Counted from the first letter of the stretch, positions 9,041 to 19,756 are shown. The stretch: 64,000 bases of DNA from Leucothrix pacifica (GCF_003172875.1 NZ_QGKM01000052.1:43991-107990), one strand, 5' to 3'. Translations and numbers: made by a program. The notes: generated by a model from the sequence alone, not told the origin.

Positions 9041-10702
9041 TTATTTCGGCGTATCTTCGTGATCCTCAGCAGCGTCATCCACCTCGCCAAAGCTGAAGAA
9101 ACTGGAGGACTCAGTGTCCTGATCAGCCAGAGCTGCCTCACCAATACTCTCTTTAGCACGAGAGACCTGACCAAGCTCCGGTGTGGACTTATTCGACTCT
9201 GGTTTCATTTCACGCTGCAAACTTTTAGTTAAATCCTTTATGCCAGAACCATTTAGACCGATTTCATTAAGTAAAGACTCGACCATTGGAGCCTGAGCGC
9301 GATAACGCAACGCACTATCAACAACTTGATCCGCAAGACTACCACCGCCATTGCTGCCTCCGGAACCACCTGATCCGGCAGAAGCACCGCCACCGCCTGA
9401 TCCACCAGCCGCACCACCGCGTCCAATAACATTTGAGAAACCATCGACCTGCATAATCTTAATACCGTCGATATTCTCTAATGGTTTAACACTTTCACGA
9501 ATAATATCAGGTAATTGAGAAACTATTTGAGACTTAACTTGCATTGCTATTTGCTTATCAGAAAGCATATTAGCCGCTTCGTTTAATGCAGTTTTTCCTT
9601 TCGCCTCGACTTCAAAACGTACTTTGGCAGCACCCGCCTCACGCACCTCTGCATCTGCCTGAGCAGCTGCAAATATTTTTTGGCGCTCTGCCTCTTTCTC
9701 AGCGCTGATGACTTCAACTAAACGGGTCCGCTCAGCTTGCGCCTTCTCTTGTGCAGTCACAATCTCTTCTTTCTTTGCAGCAGCAGCAGCTTTCACTTCA
9801 TCAGTGATAATCCAACTTTCGGCGACCGACTTTTCAGCAGCAGCCAGCGCCAAGCTTTGTTGACGGCGAATTTCTTCCAGCTCCACTTCAGTACGAATTC
9901 GGGCTTCTTCGATTTGCAAATCCGTCTTAAACTTTGCTTCAGCAATTTTCATCTGTTGTTGCTGATCAGCGACCGCTTCCTGTTCTTCTAAATTCAGCTG
10001 TTTGTTATGCGCCGCTAAGTCACCCTCTTTAATGGCAACCTTCTTATTATTCTCAACTTCGTTTTGTCTTTTTTCGTTCTCAGCGATTTTTTCCATGACG
10101 TAAGTTCGACCCTGTACGTCGAATGCATTCTCAGCATCAAAATAGTCAAGGCTTGCCTGATTGAGCTGAGTCAATGCGACAGATTCCAACATTAAACCCA
10201 TTTTTGATAAATCCGTCTTAACACCTTCTTCGACATTCAGGCCGAACTCTTTGCGCTTATCGTTCAGATCTTCCAGATCCATCAAGACTGCAGCACGTCG
10301 CAATGCGTCGTCACAACGACCTTCTACCTGCTCTTTCAGTGCTTCGGAGTCCATGGTCTTTGAACCCAGCGTTTGCGCGGCTCTTGAGATAGATTCCTTT
10401 ACTGGCTCAACACGAAGAAAGAACTCTGAATTAACATTGATTTTGATACGATCACGCGTTCTCAGTGACTTTTCATTACTTCGACTAATGACGATTTTCA
10501 GCGTCTTCATATTGACATCAATCTTGTCATGAAGCACAGGGAATACGAAACCACCGCTGTCCATGAAAACTTTTTCACCACCGAAACCTGTGCGTACAAA
10601 AGATTTTTCCTTTGTTGAACGGGTGAAGAAAAGAAAAAAAGCTAAGATCAGCAGTATCAATATGACCAGAAAAACAATACTAATAATGACAGTGATATTC
10701 AT
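9041..10702 (-). CDS. yqiK: YqiK-type flotillin (SPFH domain protein)
   Basis: A 553-residue bacterial flotillin of the YqiK class, matching the length of the E. coli protein. The order is one N-terminal membrane segment (residues 1-27, very rich in Ile/Leu), an SPFH domain to about residue 190, a long charged coiled coil rich in Glu/Ala/Lys, and a C-terminal region with a striking Gly/Ser linker (GGSGGGGASAGSGGS) before an acidic tail. Flotillins organise membrane microdomains. The frame extends five codons upstream to a TTG, but the ATG at 10702 is preferred. The NfeD/OB-fold partner gene often found beside flotillins is not adjacent here. Confidence 0.85.
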   Translation of the reverse strand: MNITVIISIVFLVILILLILAFFLFFTRSTKEKSFVRTGFGGEKVFMDSGGFVFPVLHDKIDVNMKTLKIVISRSNEKSLRTRDRIKINVNSEFFLRVEPVKESISRAAQTLGSKTMDSEALKEQVEGRCDDALRRAAVLMDLEDLNDKRKEFGLNVEEGVKTDLSKMGLMLESVALTQLNQASLDYFDAENAFDVQGRTYVMEKIAENEKRQNEVENNKKVAIKEGDLAAHNKQLNLEEQEAVADQQQQMKIAEAKFKTDLQIEEARIRTEVELEEIRRQQSLALAAAEKSVAESWIITDEVKAAAAAKKEEIVTAQEKAQAERTRLVEVISAEKEAERQKIFAAAQADAEVREAGAAKVRFEVEAKGKTALNEAANMLSDKQIAMQVKSQIVSQLPDIIRESVKPLENIDGIKIMQVDGFSNVIGRGGAAGGSGGGGASAGSGGSGGSNGGGSLADQVVDSALRYRAQAPMVESLLNEIGLNGSGIKDLTKSLQREMKPESNKSTPELGQVSRAKESIGEAALADQDTESSSFFSFGEVDDAAEDHEDTPK

Positions 10703-10822
10703 AAGTTTAACGCCCAATTTAATCGCATTGATCCAAAATCCAACAACATATCAGAACCTTGAGTATCAATTATTTGAACAGTTTACCAGTAACTCGTCAT
10801 AATCTACAGTAAGAGCAATCAT

Positions 10823-12145
10823 TCAACGCTTTTTAGCGCGGGCCGCTTCGTCCCGCTCGCGAAGTGCGTTCAATTTATCGCGAATTTTTATCTCCAGACC
10901 ACGCGCTACTGGCTCATAATACCGACGTCCTTCCAGCGGCTCTGGCAAATAAGTCTCACCTGCCGCATAAGCATCTTCCTCATTATGGGCATATCGATAG
11001 CCATCCCCAAATCCCATGCCCTTCATTAGCTGGGTCGGTGCATTGCGTAGATGCATCGGCACATCATGACTACCTGAAATAGCAGCATCATCCCGGGCTT
11101 GATTATAGGCGGTGTATGCGGCATTACTTTTGGGCGCGACGGCTAAGTAAAGCACAGCCTGTGCCAGAGCCAATTCTCCCTCGGGGCTTCCAAGCCGGTC
11201 ATAAGTATTCCAGGCATCCAAAGATAATGACAACGCCCTCGGGTCGGCGTTACCAACCTCTTCACTGGCCATTCGAACGATACGCCGTGCAATATAGTGT
11301 GGATCACAACCCCCATCTAACATTCGGCAAAACCAGTACAACGCACCATCCGGGTTGCTACCGCGCACTGACTTATGTAATGCGGAAATTTGCTCGTAGA
11401 ACAAATCACCCTTTTTATCAAACCGGTTAGTGTTCTCGCTGGCTAATTCCCGTATAACCGCATCTGAGATCACAGGATGTGCTTGACCCTGCTTTGTCTC
11501 AGCGAGATCTGCCGCAATCTCTAACCAATTCAAAGCACGTCTTGCATCACCATCAGCGGCAGAGGCAATATTTTCAATCACAGAATCAGATACTTGCAGA
11601 CTTAGTTTACCCAAGCCATTAACGTCATCCATCAATGCTCTACGAATAACACTCTGTATTTCCTCTGAAGTAAGTGAGCGCAACACATAGGTGCGCACAC
11701 GAGACAGTAAAGCATTGTTCAGTTCGAAGGATGGGTTTTCCGTAGTAGCGCCAATAAACACGAATGTGCCATTTTCTATGTGAGGTAGAAACGCATCTTG
11801 TTGTGCTTTATTAAACCGATGCACCTCATCGACAAATAGCACAGAGGCTTTTTGCGTCATATCAAAGTGCTGACGTGCATGATCCACTGCCAAACGAATA
11901 TCTTTAACACCTGACAATACCGCTGACAATGTCTGAAAAGCAGCACCACTATAATTGGCAATTAATCGGGCTAAAGTGGTTTTACCTGTTCCGGGTGGGC
12001 CCCAAAACAACATGGAATGTAAGCGATCCTGATCTATAGCTGCACGCAACGGCTTACCTTGCGCCAGTAGATGTGACTGTCCCGCATAATCGTCCAGTGT
12101 TTCCGGACGCATTCGGTCTGCAAGCGGCTGAAACGGCGAGCTCAT
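10823..12145 (-). CDS. rarA: Replication-associated recombination protein A (AAA+ ATPase)
   Basis: A 440-residue AAA+ ATPase of the RarA/MgsA/WRNIP1 family that acts at stalled replication forks and resembles clamp-loader subunits. Walker A is GPPGTGKT at residues 49-56, Walker B is LFVDEVHRF, and GATTENPSFE is the sensor 1 region. The C-terminal half holds the tetramerisation region (RDDAAISGSHDVPMHLRNAP is the family signature). It lies 3 bp downstream of rnt on the same strand, so the two DNA/RNA maintenance genes are probably cotranscribed. Confidence 0.96.
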   Translation of the reverse strand: MSSPFQPLADRMRPETLDDYAGQSHLLAQGKPLRAAIDQDRLHSMLFWGPPGTGKTTLARLIANYSGAAFQTLSAVLSGVKDIRLAVDHARQHFDMTQKASVLFVDEVHRFNKAQQDAFLPHIENGTFVFIGATTENPSFELNNALLSRVRTYVLRSLTSEEIQSVIRRALMDDVNGLGKLSLQVSDSVIENIASAADGDARRALNWLEIAADLAETKQGQAHPVISDAVIRELASENTNRFDKKGDLFYEQISALHKSVRGSNPDGALYWFCRMLDGGCDPHYIARRIVRMASEEVGNADPRALSLSLDAWNTYDRLGSPEGELALAQAVLYLAVAPKSNAAYTAYNQARDDAAISGSHDVPMHLRNAPTQLMKGMGFGDGYRYAHNEEDAYAAGETYLPEPLEGRRYYEPVARGLEIKIRDKLNALRERDEAARAKKR

Positions 12146-12148
12146 GAA

Positions 12149-12778
12149 TCAGTCCGGTACGTTAGCACGCCACTTATTCATTATATGACAGAACAGATCA
12201 GCCGTTTTCTCAGCGTCATAAACCGCGGAATGGGCTTCTGAAGCATCCCAGTCAAATCCCGCTCTTTTTACTGAACGTGCCAACACAGTCTGCTGGAAAG
12301 CCATCGCAGCCAAAGTTACAGTGTCAAAGGTACTGAAGGGATGAAACGGGTTTCGCTTCTGACCAAGGCGCTCAACCGCAGCGTTCAGGAAGTTCAGGTC
12401 AAAAGCTGCATTATGCCCCACTAACACCGCGCGGTTGCATTCATTCAGTTTAACTTCCTGCCGGACAGCTTTAAACATTTCATTTACCGCAACACTTTCA
12501 TCAACCGCTATTTGCTGACGAAACGGTTGAAATGGGTCAATTCCATTTACTTCTAGTGATTTTGGGTCTAAGTTAGACCCTTCAAATGGCTCCACATGCC
12601 AGCTCAGTGTCTTTAGTCGATGCAAGTCGCCCTGCTCATCGCGACGTAAAAAAACGGCAGCCACTTCCAGCAATGCATCGGTTTTGTGGTTGAAACCACC
12701 TGTCTCAAGGTCAATGACCACTGGCAAAAAGCCTCTGAAACGCCCTCCTAGAGGGTAAATTTGGGATTCTTCAGTCAT
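12149..12778 (-). CDS. rnt: Ribonuclease T
   Basis: A 209-residue DEDDh 3'-to-5' exoribonuclease that trims the 3' ends of tRNA and other stable RNAs. All catalytic residues are present: Asp23 and Glu25 in the DLETGG motif, Asp127 in the HNAAFDLNF motif, His183 and Asp188 in [13 protein letters not shown]. It matches the length of E. coli RNase T. It is the first gene of an apparent rnt-rarA unit. Confidence 0.95.
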   Translation of the reverse strand: MTEESQIYPLGGRFRGFLPVVIDLETGGFNHKTDALLEVAAVFLRRDEQGDLHRLKTLSWHVEPFEGSNLDPKSLEVNGIDPFQPFRQQIAVDESVAVNEMFKAVRQEVKLNECNRAVLVGHNAAFDLNFLNAAVERLGQKRNPFHPFSTFDTVTLAAMAFQQTVLARSVKRAGFDWDASEAHSAVYDAEKTADLFCHIMNKWRANVPD

Positions 12779-12985
12779 TTAGGAATCTTACAGTAATGAA
12801 AAATAAATTAACACCGCATTAAGATTTAAATCATCGTTAAAGAAAATGTATAAACGACTTTAATTTTATTTTACGTCGCTAAGTAATTGTTTTACAAATT
12901 GTTATTTTTTGATTGATTTTAACTACCCAAAAAATTAAATCACTGTTATCCTAAGCCACACATACACCAGAGGAGAGACCTTACT

Positions 12986-15649
12986 ATGTCGATCAATAAC
13001 CCTGATCTGGATATTGACCCACAAGAAACGACCGACTGGACCGAATCTATTTCGGCGATAATTGAAGCAGAAGGCGTGCAACGTGCTCATTTTATTATTG
13101 AAAAATTGATATCAACCGCACGAGTCAACGGCGCTAACTTACCTTACTCGTCGAACACCGCATACATCAATACCATCCCGCCTCACCTTGAAGCCCCAAT
13201 TCCGGGTGATCAGGCGATTGAGAGCCGAATTCGTACATACATACGCTGGAACGCTGCAGCGATGGTGGTACGCGCTAACCGAAAGGCATCTGAGCTAGGT
13301 GGTCACATCGCATCGTTCGCTTCGTCTGCAACGCTTTATGACGTGGGTTTTAACCACTTCTGGAAAGCACCTTCTGCAGAGAACGGTGGTGACTTGATTT
13401 ACTACCAAGGCCATATTACACCGGGTATTTACGCTCGCTCTTTCTTAGAAGGTCGCATCACGACTGAAGAAATGGATAAATTCCGTCAGGAAAGTAATGG
13501 CGGTGGTCTGTCCTCATACCCTCACCCGTGGTTAATGCCTGATTACTGGCAGTTCCCGACAGTATCAATGGGTCTTGGCCCGATTAAGTCAATCTATCAA
13601 GCCCGCTTCATGCGATACCTACATTTACGAGGTTTGGCAAATACTGAGAATCGTCGCGTCTGGGCATTCCTTGGCGATGGTGAAATGGATGAGCCGGAAT
13701 CACTGGGTGCTTGTTCACTGGCAGGTCGTGAGCAGCTGGATAACCTAACATGGGTAATCAACTGTAACCTTCAGCGCCTTGATGGTCCGGTACGTGGTAA
13801 CGGTAAAATAGTTCAGGAACTTGAAGCTAATCTGCGTGGCTCTGGCTGGAACGTGATTAAAGTCATGTGGGGTTCTTATTGGGATCCATTACTGGCTAAA
13901 GACAAAGATGGCATCCTTCAGCGTCGCATGATGGAAGTGGTTGATGGTGAATTCCAAAACTACAAAGCTAAAGATGGTGCGTATGTTCGTGAGCATTTCT
14001 TTGGTGCTTCACCAGAGCTAAAAGCGATGGTGGCGAATATGACTGATGATGACATCTGGCGATTGAACCGTGGTGGCCACGATCCTCATAAAGTCTACGC
14101 GGCATACCACGCGGCTGTTAACCACAAAGGTCAACCTACTGTCATTCTTGTACACACAGTAAAAGGTTACGGCATGGGCTCTGCGGGTCAGGGCCAAAAC
14201 CGAACTCATGGTCAGAAGAAGCTGAATGAAGAAGAGATGATGGAGTTCGCTAAGCGGTTCAACATCCCAATCAGTGAAGAGGATGCTGCTGCAGCCAACT
14301 ACTACATGCCTCCTGAAGATAGTGAAGAAATTCAGTACATGAAGGCACGTCGTAAAGAGTTAGGTGGCTCACTCCCTCAGCGAAACACCACAGCTGCTCC
14401 ACTGACGGTTCCTGAGTTATCGGTTCTTGATCCGATCCTTAAAGGATCTGGCGATCGTGAAATGTCCACTACGATGGCATTTGTACGTATCTTAACAATC
14501 CTTACTCGTGACAAGAAACTGGGCAAACACATTGTTCCAATCGTCCCTGACGAAGCCCGTACTTTTGGCATGGAAGGTATGTTCCGTCAGTTGGGTATTC
14601 ACTCTTCGGTTGGTCAGTTATACACGCCTCAGGATTCTGAGCAGGTTATGTTCTACAAAGAAGATAAGACTGGTCAAATTCTTGAAGAAGGTATCAACGA
14701 AGCAGGTGCATTCTCATCGTGGATCGCTGCGGCAACCTCTTACAGCACGCACGCTGTTAACATGGTTCCGTTCTATATCTACTACTCAATGTTCGGCTTC
14801 CAACGTATCGGTGACCTGGCATGGGCAGCTGGTGATTCTCGTGCACGTGGTTTCTTAGTCGGTGCAACTGCTGGTCGTACGACACTGGCAGGTGAAGGTC
14901 TGCAGCATCAGGATGGTCACGGTATGGTTCAGGCTGCACTGATTCCTAACTGTATTAGCTACGATCCGACTTATTCTTATGAGATGGCCGTTATCATCCA
15001 TGATGGTTTGAAGCGCATGTACTCAGATCAGGAAGATATCTACTACTACATCACATCAATGAACGAGAACTACCAGATGCCTGCTATGCCTGAGGGCGCT
15101 GAAGAAGGCATTCTGAAAGGTATGTACTTGCTTCAAGGTGGTGGAAAGAAGAAGAAGAAGGTTCAGCTCATGGGTTCCGGTACGATTCTTCGTGAAGTTA
15201 TCGCAGCGGCTGAAATTCTTAATAAGGAATGGAGTGTGGATGCGGACATTTGGAGCTGCACAAGTTTCAATGAGCTGGCTCGTGATGCACAGGATGCAGA
15301 TCGCTGGAATCGTCTACACCCGCTCGAAGATCAGCGTACACCATATGTAGCTGAGCAACTGAAGGGACACCGTGGCCCGGTCATTGCGGCAACGGATTAT
15401 ATCCAGCAGTACTCTGAGCAAATCCGTCAGTGGATTCCTGCCCGCTATACAACATTGGGAACAGATGGTTTCGGGCGAAGTGATACTCGTGTAGAACTGC
15501 GTCGTCACTTTGAAGTTGACCGTTTCCACGTAGTGGTTGCTGCGCTAAAAGCGTTAGCAGATGAAGGAACACTACCTGCCGTTAAAGTTGCTGAAGCCAT
15601 TGAAAAATATGGTATTGACGCAGATAAGATTAACCCATTAAAGGCCTGA
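12986..15649 (+). CDS. aceE: Pyruvate dehydrogenase E1 component, homodimeric
   Basis: An 887-residue thiamine-diphosphate enzyme that decarboxylates pyruvate and acetylates the lipoyl groups of E2 in the pyruvate dehydrogenase complex. It is the homodimeric gammaproteobacterial type: length equals E. coli AceE, and the ThDP motif starts with GDGEMDEPES at Gly230 and ends at NCNLQRLDG. AGAGGAGA lies just before the ATG, a strong ribosome site. An AT-rich 207-bp region precedes it without a recognisable PdhR box. A KKKKK stretch near residue 730 interrupts an otherwise standard C-terminal domain. It heads the aceE-aceF-lpdA operon. Confidence 0.97.
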   Translation: MSINNPDLDIDPQETTDWTESISAIIEAEGVQRAHFIIEKLISTARVNGANLPYSSNTAYINTIPPHLEAPIPGDQAIESRIRTYIRWNAAAMVVRANRKASELGGHIASFASSATLYDVGFNHFWKAPSAENGGDLIYYQGHITPGIYARSFLEGRITTEEMDKFRQESNGGGLSSYPHPWLMPDYWQFPTVSMGLGPIKSIYQARFMRYLHLRGLANTENRRVWAFLGDGEMDEPESLGACSLAGREQLDNLTWVINCNLQRLDGPVRGNGKIVQELEANLRGSGWNVIKVMWGSYWDPLLAKDKDGILQRRMMEVVDGEFQNYKAKDGAYVREHFFGASPELKAMVANMTDDDIWRLNRGGHDPHKVYAAYHAAVNHKGQPTVILVHTVKGYGMGSAGQGQNRTHGQKKLNEEEMMEFAKRFNIPISEEDAAAANYYMPPEDSEEIQYMKARRKELGGSLPQRNTTAAPLTVPELSVLDPILKGSGDREMSTTMAFVRILTILTRDKKLGKHIVPIVPDEARTFGMEGMFRQLGIHSSVGQLYTPQDSEQVMFYKEDKTGQILEEGINEAGAFSSWIAAATSYSTHAVNMVPFYIYYSMFGFQRIGDLAWAAGDSRARGFLVGATAGRTTLAGEGLQHQDGHGMVQAALIPNCISYDPTYSYEMAVIIHDGLKRMYSDQEDIYYYITSMNENYQMPAMPEGAEEGILKGMYLLQGGGKKKKKVQLMGSGTILREVIAAAEILNKEWSVDADIWSCTSFNELARDAQDADRWNRLHPLEDQRTPYVAEQLKGHRGPVIAATDYIQQYSEQIRQWIPARYTTLGTDGFGRSDTRVELRRHFEVDRFHVVVAALKALADEGTLPAVKVAEAIEKYGIDADKINPLKA

Positions 15650-15659
15650 GGAAGTAATT

Positions 15660-17318
15660 ATGTCTGTTAAAAACATTATTGTGCCCGATATCGGCGACTT
15701 TGATGAAGTTGAAATCATTGAGCTATTGGTATCTGTGGGTGATCGCATTGAAGCTGAGGACTCACTGATTACGGTTGAATCTGATAAAGCGTCGATGGAA
15801 ATCCCTAGCTCTGACTCTGGAGTTGTCAAAGAAATTGCTGTCAATATTGGTGACAAAATCGCTGAAGGCAGTGTGATCCTGACGATTGAAGCTGATGCTG
15901 ATGCACCCGCTGCAGAAGCACCAGTACCAGCTCCTGCTGTTGAGGCTGCACCTGCGCCGGCAACACCTGAGCCAACTCCGGCACCTGCAGCCGCACCGGC
16001 GAGTGCTCCTGTCGCTGCAGGTCCAAAAGAAATCGTTGTACCTGACATCGGTGACTTTGATTCGGTTGAGATAATCGAGTTATTAGTCTCTGTCGGTGAT
16101 CGTGTTGAAGTGGAAGACTCGCTGATTACAGTTGAATCCGACAAAGCCTCTATGGAAATTCCTAGCTCGGATGCGGGGACAGTCAAAGAAATTAAAGTTG
16201 CTATTGGCGACAATGTATCTAAAGGTAGTGTGGTATTAATACTTGAAGCAGATGCTGCGACAGCAAGCCCGGCTCAGGCCGCTGCACCAGCTGCTGCGCC
16301 TGCTCAACCGGCATCATCAACACCATCACCTGCTCCTGCAGCCGCTGCGCCAGCTGAGCAAGCTAAACCATCACCAACGGCAAAGATTGATAATGTTGGG
16401 TTTAAGCGAGCTTATGCCAGCCCATCGGTACGACGTCTCGCCCGTGAGTTAGGCGCAGACCTGGGTAAAGTCAGTGGTACTGGTCGCAAGCAACGCATCA
16501 TAAAAGAAGATGTATTCGCTTACGTGAAGTCAGTAATGACGGCACCACCGGCAAAAGCCGCACCAAGTGGTAATACACCACTGGGTATCGCACCTATGCC
16601 TGAGATTGATTTCAGCAAATGGGGTAATATCGAAACTCAGCCACTGAGCAAGATCAATAAGCTAACGGGTGAATACTTACATCGCAGTTGGGTAAGCATT
16701 CCTCACGTCACACAGTTCGATGAAGCTGATATCACTGAAATGGAAATCTTCCGCAAGCAAGTTGCTAAGGAAATGGAAAAAGAAGGGGTGAAAATTACAC
16801 CGCTGGCATTCATTGTTCAGGCCGTCGTTGCCAGCTTGAAAGCCTTCCCTCGCTTTAACAGCTCTTTGGACTCATCAGGCGAAAATCTGATCATGAAGCA
16901 ATACTTCAATATCGGTATTGCAGTGAATACACCTGATGGCTTGGTGGTTCCTGTGATCACTGATGCAGATAAGAAGTCTTTGGTTGAGATTTCTAATGAG
17001 ATTCGTGAATACGCGGGTAAAGCGCGTAACAAGAAACTCAAGCCTGCTGAAATGCAAGGCGGCTGTTTCACTATCTCAAGCTTAGGTGGTGTTGGTGGCA
17101 CGGCTTACACACCGATTATTAATGGTGCTGAAGTGGCTATTTTGGGTGTATCTAATACACGTACCTCGCCGGTTTGGGATGGTAATGAGTTTAAGCCTCG
17201 CCAGATCTTGCCGTTATCACTGTCCTATGATCATCGTGTGATTGACGGTGTTGCTGGTGCTCAATTCACAACTTACCTATGTCGCATGCTAAGCGATGTA
17301 CGTCGTTTACTGGTTTAG
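15660..17318 (+). CDS. aceF: Dihydrolipoyllysine acetyltransferase (PDH E2), two lipoyl domains
   Basis: A 552-residue E2 core enzyme that moves acetyl groups from lipoamide to CoA. It has two nearly identical lipoyl domains with lipoylated lysines at Lys43 and Lys162 (each in ESDKASMEI), joined by Ala/Pro-rich linkers. A peripheral subunit-binding domain follows at about 249-293 (YASPSVRRLARELG), then the catalytic domain with the active-site His525 and Asp529 in DHRVIDG. E. coli has three lipoyl domains, so this is a shorter form. It starts 10 bp after aceE. Confidence 0.97.
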   Translation: MSVKNIIVPDIGDFDEVEIIELLVSVGDRIEAEDSLITVESDKASMEIPSSDSGVVKEIAVNIGDKIAEGSVILTIEADADAPAAEAPVPAPAVEAAPAPATPEPTPAPAAAPASAPVAAGPKEIVVPDIGDFDSVEIIELLVSVGDRVEVEDSLITVESDKASMEIPSSDAGTVKEIKVAIGDNVSKGSVVLILEADAATASPAQAAAPAAAPAQPASSTPSPAPAAAAPAEQAKPSPTAKIDNVGFKRAYASPSVRRLARELGADLGKVSGTGRKQRIIKEDVFAYVKSVMTAPPAKAAPSGNTPLGIAPMPEIDFSKWGNIETQPLSKINKLTGEYLHRSWVSIPHVTQFDEADITEMEIFRKQVAKEMEKEGVKITPLAFIVQAVVASLKAFPRFNSSLDSSGENLIMKQYFNIGIAVNTPDGLVVPVITDADKKSLVEISNEIREYAGKARNKKLKPAEMQGGCFTISSLGGVGGTAYTPIINGAEVAILGVSNTRTSPVWDGNEFKPRQILPLSLSYDHRVIDGVAGAQFTTYLCRMLSDVRRLLV

Positions 17319-17327
17319 GAGAATCCC

Positions 17328-19112
17328 ATGAGTCAGGAAATTGATGTAAAAGTCCCGAATATCGGTGATTTTGATGGTGTCGAAATCATCGAACTATTAG
17401 TTGGTGTGGGTGATGTAGTTGCTGCTGAAGATTCTTTGATTACTGTGGAGTCTGACAAGGCTTCCATGGAAATTCCAAGTTCTGATAGCGGTACCGTTAC
17501 AGCTATTTATGTAAATGTAGGTGATACAGTTGCAGAAGGCAGTCCGATTTTAAAGTTGGAAGCGAATGCATCAGCAGAGAAACCAGAGTCTCCGGCAGCT
17601 GCACCAGAAGCGCCTGCTGCACAAGCAGCAAAGCCTACCGAAGCAGCAGCTGCGCCTAGTGCACCTGCGCCTCAGGCTGTTACCTTCAGTGGTGAATCCG
17701 ATCAGCATGCTCAAGTGGTTGTGCTGGGCTCCGGGCCTGGTGGTTATACCGCCGCATTCCGTGCAGCGGATCTTGGCCTGAATGTCATTATGATTGAACG
17801 CTATGAGAATATTGGTGGTGTTTGCTTAAATGTAGGCTGTATTCCTTCGAAGGCACTGCTACATACTGCAGAGATCATTAATGAAGCTGCAGAATTTGCT
17901 CATCAGGGTGTGACTTTCTCTGAGCCAGAAGTTGATTTGGACAAGCTGCGTGCACATAAAGATGATGTAGTAGGCAAATTAACAGGCGGATTGAAAGGTC
18001 TCGCGAAACAACGCAAAGTCACTATTGTGAAAGGCTACGGTAAATTCTCCTCGGCCAATACCCTAAGCGTCACGGATGAAGACGGTAGTTCGCAGGTGAT
18101 CAGTTTCGATAATTGCATTATCGCAGCAGGTTCACGGGTGACTAAACTGCCGTTTATTCCATGGGATGACCCTCGCGTTATCGACTCGACCGGAGCATTG
18201 GAACTGGCAGAAGTACCTGAGCGTATGCTGGTTGTTGGTGGTGGAATTATCGGACTGGAAATGGCAACTGTTTACGACGCACTGGGCGCTAAAATCTCAG
18301 TCGTTGAATTATCGCCAGGCCTAATTCCCGGGCCAGACCGTGATTTGATTCGCCCGTTGGAAAAGCGCATCAAGGCTAAATATGAAAATATTTACCTCAA
18401 TACCAAAGTCACCGCAATTGTGCCAACTGATGAAGGTCTGGTGTGTCATTTTGAAGGTGATAAAGCACCTGAAACCGAGACCTTTGACCGTGTTTTAGTT
18501 GCTATTGGACGCAGCCCGAATGGCTTGGCTATTGATGCTGATCTTGCAGGCGTACAGGTTGATGAGCGTGGGTTTATCAACGTTGACAACCAGATGCGTA
18601 CCAATGTTGATCATATCTTTGCTATTGGTGACATTGTTGGTCAGCCAATGCTTGCTCATAAAGCAACTCACGAAGGTAAGGTTGCTGCTGAAGTTATCGC
18701 AGGCCACAAAGCTTATTTTGATGCGCGCACCATTCCCTCAGTCGCTTATACTGACCCTGAAATTGCTTGGATGGGTGAGACTGAAGAGAGCTGTAAATCT
18801 AAAGGTATCGCCTACACGAAAGGTGTATTCCCTTGGGCAGCCAGCGGTCGATCTCTAAGCCGTGGTCGTAATGAAGGAATGACTAAGGTGCTGTTTGACA
18901 AGGAAACCGGACACCTGATAGGTTCCGGTATCGTTGGCTCAAACGCCGGTGAGTTAATCGCTGAAGCGGTCTTAGCGCTAGAGATGAATGCAGACGCTCA
19001 TGATATCGGGCTGACGATTCATCCGCACCCGACCTTATCTGAGACACTCAACTTCGCTGCGGAAGTGGCTGAAGGAACGTGTACTGATATTTACGCGCCC
19101 AAGAAAGGTTAA
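17328..19112 (+). CDS. lpdA: Dihydrolipoyl dehydrogenase with N-terminal lipoyl domain (PDH E3)
   Basis: A 594-residue flavoprotein that reoxidises dihydrolipoamide using NAD+. An N-terminal lipoyl domain (Lys44 in ESDKASMEI) and an Ala/Pro linker precede the standard E3 (about 470 residues): FAD-binding [10 protein letters not shown], redox-active disulfide in [16 protein letters not shown]-binding [10 protein letters not shown], and the C-terminal HPHPTLSE active-site base. E. coli Lpd lacks the lipoyl domain; such fused forms are known in Neisseria and others. It is 9 bp after aceF. The N-terminal lipoyl domain closely resembles those of AceF, pointing to origin by duplication within the operon. 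Confidence 0.96.
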   Translation: MSQEIDVKVPNIGDFDGVEIIELLVGVGDVVAAEDSLITVESDKASMEIPSSDSGTVTAIYVNVGDTVAEGSPILKLEANASAEKPESPAAAPEAPAAQAAKPTEAAAAPSAPAPQAVTFSGESDQHAQVVVLGSGPGGYTAAFRAADLGLNVIMIERYENIGGVCLNVGCIPSKALLHTAEIINEAAEFAHQGVTFSEPEVDLDKLRAHKDDVVGKLTGGLKGLAKQRKVTIVKGYGKFSSANTLSVTDEDGSSQVISFDNCIIAAGSRVTKLPFIPWDDPRVIDSTGALELAEVPERMLVVGGGIIGLEMATVYDALGAKISVVELSPGLIPGPDRDLIRPLEKRIKAKYENIYLNTKVTAIVPTDEGLVCHFEGDKAPETETFDRVLVAIGRSPNGLAIDADLAGVQVDERGFINVDNQMRTNVDHIFAIGDIVGQPMLAHKATHEGKVAAEVIAGHKAYFDARTIPSVAYTDPEIAWMGETEESCKSKGIAYTKGVFPWAASGRSLSRGRNEGMTKVLFDKETGHLIGSGIVGSNAGELIAEAVLALEMNADAHDIGLTIHPHPTLSETLNFAAEVAEGTCTDIYAPKKG

Positions 19113-19117
19113 AACCT

Positions 19118-19663
19118 ATGCATTCACCAGATGACATTCTAAAATTTTGGTACAGCGAGCCGATGAAATCTCATTGGTTTAAATCAACGCCTGAAATCGA
19201 TGCGTTGATTACCGAAAAATACGAATTCATCTGGCAGACTGCTGCCAATGGCGACCTTGATATCTGGCAAGATAGCCCTGAGGGCTGTCTTGCCTTATGT
19301 ATCATCCTGGATCAATTCCCTCTGAATATGTTTCGGGGCCAAGCATTAGCATTTAGTACAGAGCAACACGCGGTCACTGTCGCTAAACACGCCATTGTTC
19401 AGGATTACGATAAGCAACTCGACAAATCCCATCTCAGCTTTTTATATATGCCATTAATGCATAGCGAAAACCTTGATGATCAGGATCTAGCCATTGCATG
19501 TTTTGAAGCAGCTGGATTAGACGATAATGTACGATTTGCACACCATCATCGGGGCATTATTGAGACATTTGGTCGCTTCCCTCACCGCAATGAAATACTT
19601 GGTCGTGAGAGCAGTGAAAATGAAATAGCTTATTTAAATTCGAAATCCGCCTTCAAGGGATAA
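19118..19663 (+). CDS. DUF924 family protein
   Basis: A 181-residue soluble protein of the DUF924 family, an all-helical TPR-like fold with no established function. Family blocks are clear: ILKFWY near the start followed by HWFKSTPEIDALI, then ILDQFPLNMFRG and YMPLMHSENLDDQ, and a C-terminal HHRGIIETFGRFPHRN. It begins only 5 bp after lpdA, so it is cotranscribed with the pyruvate dehydrogenase genes, though that does not prove a shared role. A weak CACG-CTTT-CGTG hairpin follows the stop. Confidence 0.85.
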   Translation: MHSPDDILKFWYSEPMKSHWFKSTPEIDALITEKYEFIWQTAANGDLDIWQDSPEGCLALCIILDQFPLNMFRGQALAFSTEQHAVTVAKHAIVQDYDKQLDKSHLSFLYMPLMHSENLDDQDLAIACFEAAGLDDNVRFAHHHRGIIETFGRFPHRNEILGRESSENEIAYLNSKSAFKG

Positions 19664-19756
19664 TCCTTCCCTCACGCTTTCGTGTTATCCTTGCGTTTAG
19701 TGCCAATCATGCGAATTGATAGGCGGCCATAACAAAATCGACTTATAACGCCTGAG

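Noticed and set aside
12885..12903. Direct repeat AATTGTT-N5-AATTGTT upstream of aceE, considered as a PdhR box
   Set aside because: PdhR sites are inverted repeats of the ATTGGT...ACCAAT type; this is a direct repeat in AT-rich DNA.
15638..16213. 191-codon minus-strand open frame of Ser/Thr/Ile-rich sequence
   Set aside because: It is the antisense of the aceF lipoyl domains and Ala/Pro linker; its repeats mirror the duplicated lipoyl domains and there is no ribosome site.
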